Assembly: GCA_028551475.1 (NCBI GenBank)
Contig: CM052357.1
Location: forward strand, 15,361,931 to 15,425,930
Direction of reading: 5' to 3'
From: Casuarina equisetifolia
Lineage: Eukaryota > Streptophyta > Magnoliopsida > Fagales > Casuarinaceae
Length of the DNA stretch: 64,000 nt
In this document: piece after piece, positions 60,359 to 64,000 of the stretch
How positions within the stretch are numbered: position 1 is the stretch's first letter
How the letters are laid out: every line of letters begins with the position of its first letter
The notes under the pieces: model-generated
Database searches by the model: none
What the model saw: only the letters and a program-made list of their open reading frames with translations
Told to the model about the DNA's origin: nothing
Made by a program: the position numbers and the translations under genes

Positions 60359-60669
60359 ATTACAATGAAATGACCATTATACCCTTACCATCAACATTGA
60401 TTCCGTATACTGAGCCCAATGCACATAATTTAAGCTAGAGGGGGGACTTAGCCGATATAACATAACACGTGCTAACTAAATAGTCCTGACTCATCACAGT
60501 TCTATAAAGTGCACTAAGGCCCACACTGGCTAGCACCATACTCGCAATCAAGTCAAAATCTGTCTAATTAACTGAACCAATATTAATTACATTAATACAC
60601 CTTCATAAGAGAACTATTTATGCTCATTGATAAAGCCCACATTACATGAGCTTACAAAATAAGCTAACA

Positions 60670-60682
60670 ATCTCCCACTTGG
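60670..60682 (-). promoter_or_regulatory. Polypurine tract of copia G
   Basis: CCAAGTGGGAGAT on the minus strand directly before the LTR start TGTTAGC, the standard copia plus-strand primer. Confidence 0.8.
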
Positions 60683-61265
60683 GCGTATCAATGTGCATAA
60701 AACAAAAATAATACTAATATAAGTTATATATGAAAATAATTTCAAAAAGGTTTTATATTGGTCCAACGACAGTTCCTTATTACAAATCCGGTCCCATAAA
60801 GCTTCAAAACCCTCAGATCATAGCATTAACTATGCCAATTAAAAGACACAGCATTATCCATAGTCATAAGGGCTATCCACTATACTGACATGGATTGAGT
60901 ATGGTAGTGTGGCAAACAAATAACACTAGGTAAATAACCTTATGTGTTATCTTTCTTGTCAGTCCCAGTTCTCCCTAAAATCGACATACACAGTCATTGA
61001 CATACAGTCATCGGAGAACTATATAAAGGTTCTAATGAACCAATATGTCTTGTTTGTAATACTCGAGTATAAATTTAAGTGCTACAAGACATCAAAATAT
61101 GGCTTATCAATAAATGCCCCAGCCAAATGCTTAAGGTTGCACATCCCTTAAGTCTTTAATACCTGTCTTACAGAAATACATGTTCTATGAAAACAATATA
61201 TAACAGGCAATATAAGTAAAACAAAGTTTACTACATAACAAAATATCATAGAACAATAACTCCCA

Positions 61266-63998
61266 CTAAACAAAAGCATCCAAAGACGCTACTAGTCTCA
61301 TGTTTACAACATGTCTAGAAAACACTACAGGAGCAAGTCCTTTAGTGAGTGGGTCAGCTAACATAGCATCTGTGCTAATTAGCTCTACAGTAATGTCACC
61401 TTTCTTAACTAGCTCCTTAATAGTCAAATACTTGATCTCAATGTGTTTGGCCCCTTTAATACTTTTGTTGTTATTTATAAACAACACTGCTGGACTATTG
61501 TCACAGTACAACGGAATTGGCCGATCAATAAAATCAAGTGAGATCATCTGTCTTATGAGGTTCTTCATCCAAACAGCTTGTATGGAAGCTCCATAACAAG
61601 CTATAAACTCAGCGTGCATAGTGGAAGACGTGACCATAGTTTGCTTAGAACTTTTCCATGAAACTGCACCACCAGCCATCATGAAAACATAACCAGACGT
61701 AGACTTCAAATCATCAGAACAGCCTGCATAATCTGAATCTGAATAACTCACTAATTGTAAGTTATCTACATGTTTGTACATGAGCATATAATCTCTTGTC
61801 CTTTTCAAGTACCTCATAACCTTCTTGGCAGCAACCCAATGATCATGACCTGGGTTAGACTGAAATCTACCAAGAAGTCCAGTAGCAAAGGCAATATCAG
61901 GTCTTGTACAAACCTGTGCATACATAAAACTGCCAACTGCTGAAGCATATGGTATATTTTTCATCAATTCTTTCTCAGCATCATTTATAGGACATTGCAT
62001 CAAGTGTAGCTTTTCACCCTTAAGAACAGGAACATTGCCAGGTTTGCAATCTTGCATATTAAATCTAGCTAACACACGATCAATGTATGTCCTCTGAGAA
62101 AGACCCAAAATACGGCGTGAACGATCTCTAAAGATCTCAATGCCTAGGACAAAAGATGCTTCACCAAGGTCCTTCATATCAAACTCTAAAGATAAAAGTC
62201 TTTTAGTTTCTTGAAGTAACGCCATATCTTTGCATGCAAGCAAGACATCATCCACATAAAGGATCAAGAAAATCGGCGTACTCCCACTGACCTTAGTGTA
62301 TATACAATGATCAACAAGGTTTTCAACAAAACCGCAAGATGTAATATAAGTGTCAAACTTCAAATACCACTGTCTAGAAGCTTGTTTAAGACCATAAATC
62401 GACTTTTTAAGTCTACAAACAAGTTCATCAGAATTACCTTCTGCAAAACCCTCTGGTTGAAGCATATAGACCTCTTCATCAAGATCCCCATTTAGAAAAG
62501 CTGTTTTAACATCCATCTGTAGCAACTCCATATCAAAATGCGCTACTAAAGCCATTATCACCCTAAAAGAATCCTTAGATGAAACTGGTGAGAATGTCTC
62601 ATTATAATCAATTCCATCTCTTTGAGTGAATCCCTTGGCAACTAATCTGGCCTTAAACCTTTCTATCTTTCCTTTGGAATCTTTCTTAGTCTTAAACACC
62701 CACTTACAACCAATGGGCTTGCATTTCTTAGGTAACTCTACTAGATCCCAAACATGATTTTGCTTCATAGACTGCATTTCATCTCTCATGGCATCTTTCC
62801 AAAAATCAGATTGAGGGCTAGAAACAGCTTGAGTATAAGTCACAGGATCCTCAATAATACCGATGTCATAGTCATGCTCTCCAAGATAAACCAAATAATC
62901 AGGATGAATAGCAGGTCTTTTCTCCCTGTTAGATCTCCTAAGAGGAGGAATCTCTATATCCTGATTCTGAACAAGTGGAACCTCTACAGAAGTTGTACCA
63001 ACAGCAGGTTCCTGCACAACTGCATCTAACTGAATAGATAGAGGAAACGGTATACTCATATCAACATCATTACTATTCTCTATAACTAGAGAACTAGTAC
63101 CGCTTTCTGCAACATCAAGTTCCAGAAACTTAGCTGTTAAGGATTCAACAATTCTAGCACCTCTAGTAGGGTTATAAAATCGATACCCTTTAGAATAGTC
63201 TGGATAAGACACAAAATAACATCTGACTGTTCTAGAATCCAACTTGCCTAATGTTGGGTTATATAACCGGACCTCTGCAGGGCATCCCCAAACCTTTAGA
63301 TGATTCAGGCTAGGTTTGCGTCCCGTAAATAATTCAAAAGGAGTTAATGGCACAGCCTTAGTAGGAACACGATTGAGAATATACATAGCAGTCTTCAAAG
63401 CTTCTCCCCATAGAAAAAGAGGTAGATTAGTTCTACTCATCATACATCTAACCATCTCCATAAGAGTACGGTTTCGCCTTTCAGCTACACCGTTCTGTTC
63501 GGGGCTTCCAGGCATAGTAAACTGTCCAACTATCCCAGAATTCTGTAAATATTGAGCAAATGGACCCATAATCTGGCCTACATCACCATGTCTGCCATAA
63601 TATTCACCACCCCGATCAGATCTAACACTCTTTATACTTTTCCCTGACTGCTTTTCAACCTCAGTTCTGAACACTTTGAATTTCTCAAGTGATTCAGATT
63701 TTTCCTTAATTAAGTAAACATATCCATAACGAGAGAAATCATCAATAAATGTAATGAAATATGCATTACCACACAAAGTTACTCGATAGGGACCACTGAT
63801 ATCAGTGTGAATCACTTCTAACAATTCAGAATTATGAGCTGCCTTTTTCTTCTTTATCTTGGTTAGCTTACCTCTACAACAGTCTACACAAATCTCCAGA
63901 TCATTATTAAGAGCAGGTAAAATATTGGATTTGATCAACCCGTCCACTCTATCTCTAGAAATATGGCCAAGTCTCTTGTGCCACAAGGTGTAAGACAA
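61266..63998 (-). CDS. copia G pol polyprotein (integrase, reverse transcriptase, RNase H), 5' part outside window
   Basis: A single open frame of 910 residues ending with TAG at 61266-61268 and still open at the window edge. In order it holds the pre-integrase zinc region (LWHKRLGHISRD ... CVDCCRGK) and the integrase core (HTDISGPYRV, FIDDFSRYGY, SPEQNGVAERRNRTLMEMVR). Reverse transcriptase follows, with WKDAMRDEMQSM, ETFSPVSSKDSFRVIMAL, QMDVKTAFLNGDLDEEVYM and ILYVDDVLLA, which holds the YVDD site. RNase H follows, with YSDSDYAGC and TSSTMHAEFIA. The order integrase before reverse transcriptase is diagnostic of Ty1/copia. The product is cut by its own protease in a cytoplasmic particle, then copies and integrates the element. 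It looks whole in the visible part. Confidence 0.95.
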   Translation of the reverse strand: MSYTLWHKRLGHISRDRVDGLIKSNILPALNNDLEICVDCCRGKLTKIKKKKAAHNSELLEVIHTDISGPYRVTLCGNAYFITFIDDFSRYGYVYLIKEKSESLEKFKVFRTEVEKQSGKSIKSVRSDRGGEYYGRHGDVGQIMGPFAQYLQNSGIVGQFTMPGSPEQNGVAERRNRTLMEMVRCMMSRTNLPLFLWGEALKTAMYILNRVPTKAVPLTPFELFTGRKPSLNHLKVWGCPAEVRLYNPTLGKLDSRTVRCYFVSYPDYSKGYRFYNPTRGARIVESLTAKFLELDVAESGTSSLVIENSNDVDMSIPFPLSIQLDAVVQEPAVGTTSVEVPLVQNQDIEIPPLRRSNREKRPAIHPDYLVYLGEHDYDIGIIEDPVTYTQAVSSPQSDFWKDAMRDEMQSMKQNHVWDLVELPKKCKPIGCKWVFKTKKDSKGKIERFKARLVAKGFTQRDGIDYNETFSPVSSKDSFRVIMALVAHFDMELLQMDVKTAFLNGDLDEEVYMLQPEGFAEGNSDELVCRLKKSIYGLKQASRQWYLKFDTYITSCGFVENLVDHCIYTKVSGSTPIFLILYVDDVLLACKDMALLQETKRLLSLEFDMKDLGEASFVLGIEIFRDRSRRILGLSQRTYIDRVLARFNMQDCKPGNVPVLKGEKLHLMQCPINDAEKELMKNIPYASAVGSFMYAQVCTRPDIAFATGLLGRFQSNPGHDHWVAAKKVMRYLKRTRDYMLMYKHVDNLQLVSYSDSDYAGCSDDLKSTSGYVFMMAGGAVSWKSSKQTMVTSSTMHAEFIACYGASIQAVWMKNLIRQMISLDFIDRPIPLYCDNSPAVLFINNNKSIKGAKHIEIKYLTIKELVKKGDITVELISTDAMLADPLTKGLAPVVFSRHVVNMRLVASLDAFV

Positions 63999-64000
63999 GT

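Larger units (their letters stand above)
59334..60669 (-). repeat. Probable 3' LTR of copia G
   Basis: The right edge is firm: on the minus strand AAGTGGGAGAT precedes TGTTAGCTTATTTTG. The left edge at 59334 is chosen because it gives TGTTA/TAACA ends and abuts the interrupted gag of the older element. A TATA box (TATAAATA on the minus strand, 59556-59563) sits about 230 bases before that end, a normal place for R and U5 to follow. A TTGATGTTAGATCC motif near 60050 and a TGTTAGG start at 59802 leave open that two LTRs are fused here. Confidence 0.6.
59334..64000 (-). mobile_element. Ty1/copia LTR retrotransposon G (3' half; runs off the window)
   Basis: Minus-strand copia element with its 3' LTR at the left (59334-60669), a purine tract, an untranslated spacer (60683-61265) and a long uninterrupted pol frame to the window edge. 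It is inserted just after the gag motif RPPLFD of another element. The part visible looks whole, which points to a young insertion. The 5' LTR lies outside, so LTR divergence cannot be judged here. Confidence 0.85.

Noticed and set aside
61300-61596. 98-codon plus-strand frame opposite pol of copia G (and similar ones to 63555)
   Set aside because: These are shadows of the long minus-strand pol frame.

Overview
The window is nuclear DNA of a flowering plant, most likely a eudicot. The evidence is a six-exon plant gene with GT-AG introns, a eukaryotic tRNA with no encoded CCA, very AT-rich intergenic DNA, and dense nested Ty1/copia and Ty3/gypsy LTR retrotransposons. I cannot name the species.

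Layout. 1-9203: a minus-strand Ty1/copia fossil (family A) with two LTRs; the left LTR carries a piece of another copia LTR (family C). 9205-12040: a short, internally deleted minus-strand gypsy element. 12041-13710: a minus-oriented LTR of family C. 13711-17290: decayed repeats with no gene. 17296-26594: a plus-strand copia element (D) with TCCAT target duplications; inside it is a minus-oriented family A LTR, itself split by 2.2 kb of unidentified sequence. 27620-27691: a tRNA-Lys(UUU) gene. 28309-29888: a diverged tandem duplication. 30501-37852: a minus-strand chromovirus (B) split by a plus-strand gypsy element (E). 37853-42657: family C copia remains, with two LTR-gag modules in tandem and a SINE-like insertion. 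42658-47857: a minus-strand gypsy element (F) with GAGTT target duplications. 47863-49030: plus-strand gypsy scraps of two kinds. 49868-56192: the only convincing host protein gene, on the minus strand. 58700-59333: the 5' end of a plus-strand LTR element, cut by a minus-strand copia element (G) that fills the window to 64000 and has an open pol frame.

The host gene is a member of the plant O-fucosyltransferase-like (DUF246 / GT106) family, closest by memory to MANNAN SYNTHESIS-RELATED (MSR1/MSR2), implicated in mannan synthesis in the Golgi. Five introns join in consistent phase. The large fifth exon changes reading frame once, and a segment of about 15 residues present in remembered relatives is absent. 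It may be a decaying paralogue, or the frame change may be a base-calling error.

I found no CRISPR array, operon, defence island or other new multi-gene system. The points most worth a second look are the state of the MSR-like gene, the nested-insertion chronology with exact target duplications, the SINE-like insert with a doubled B box, the twin-hairpin junction in the family C tandem, and the unidentified 2.2 kb insert. All divergence statements are by-eye comparisons.
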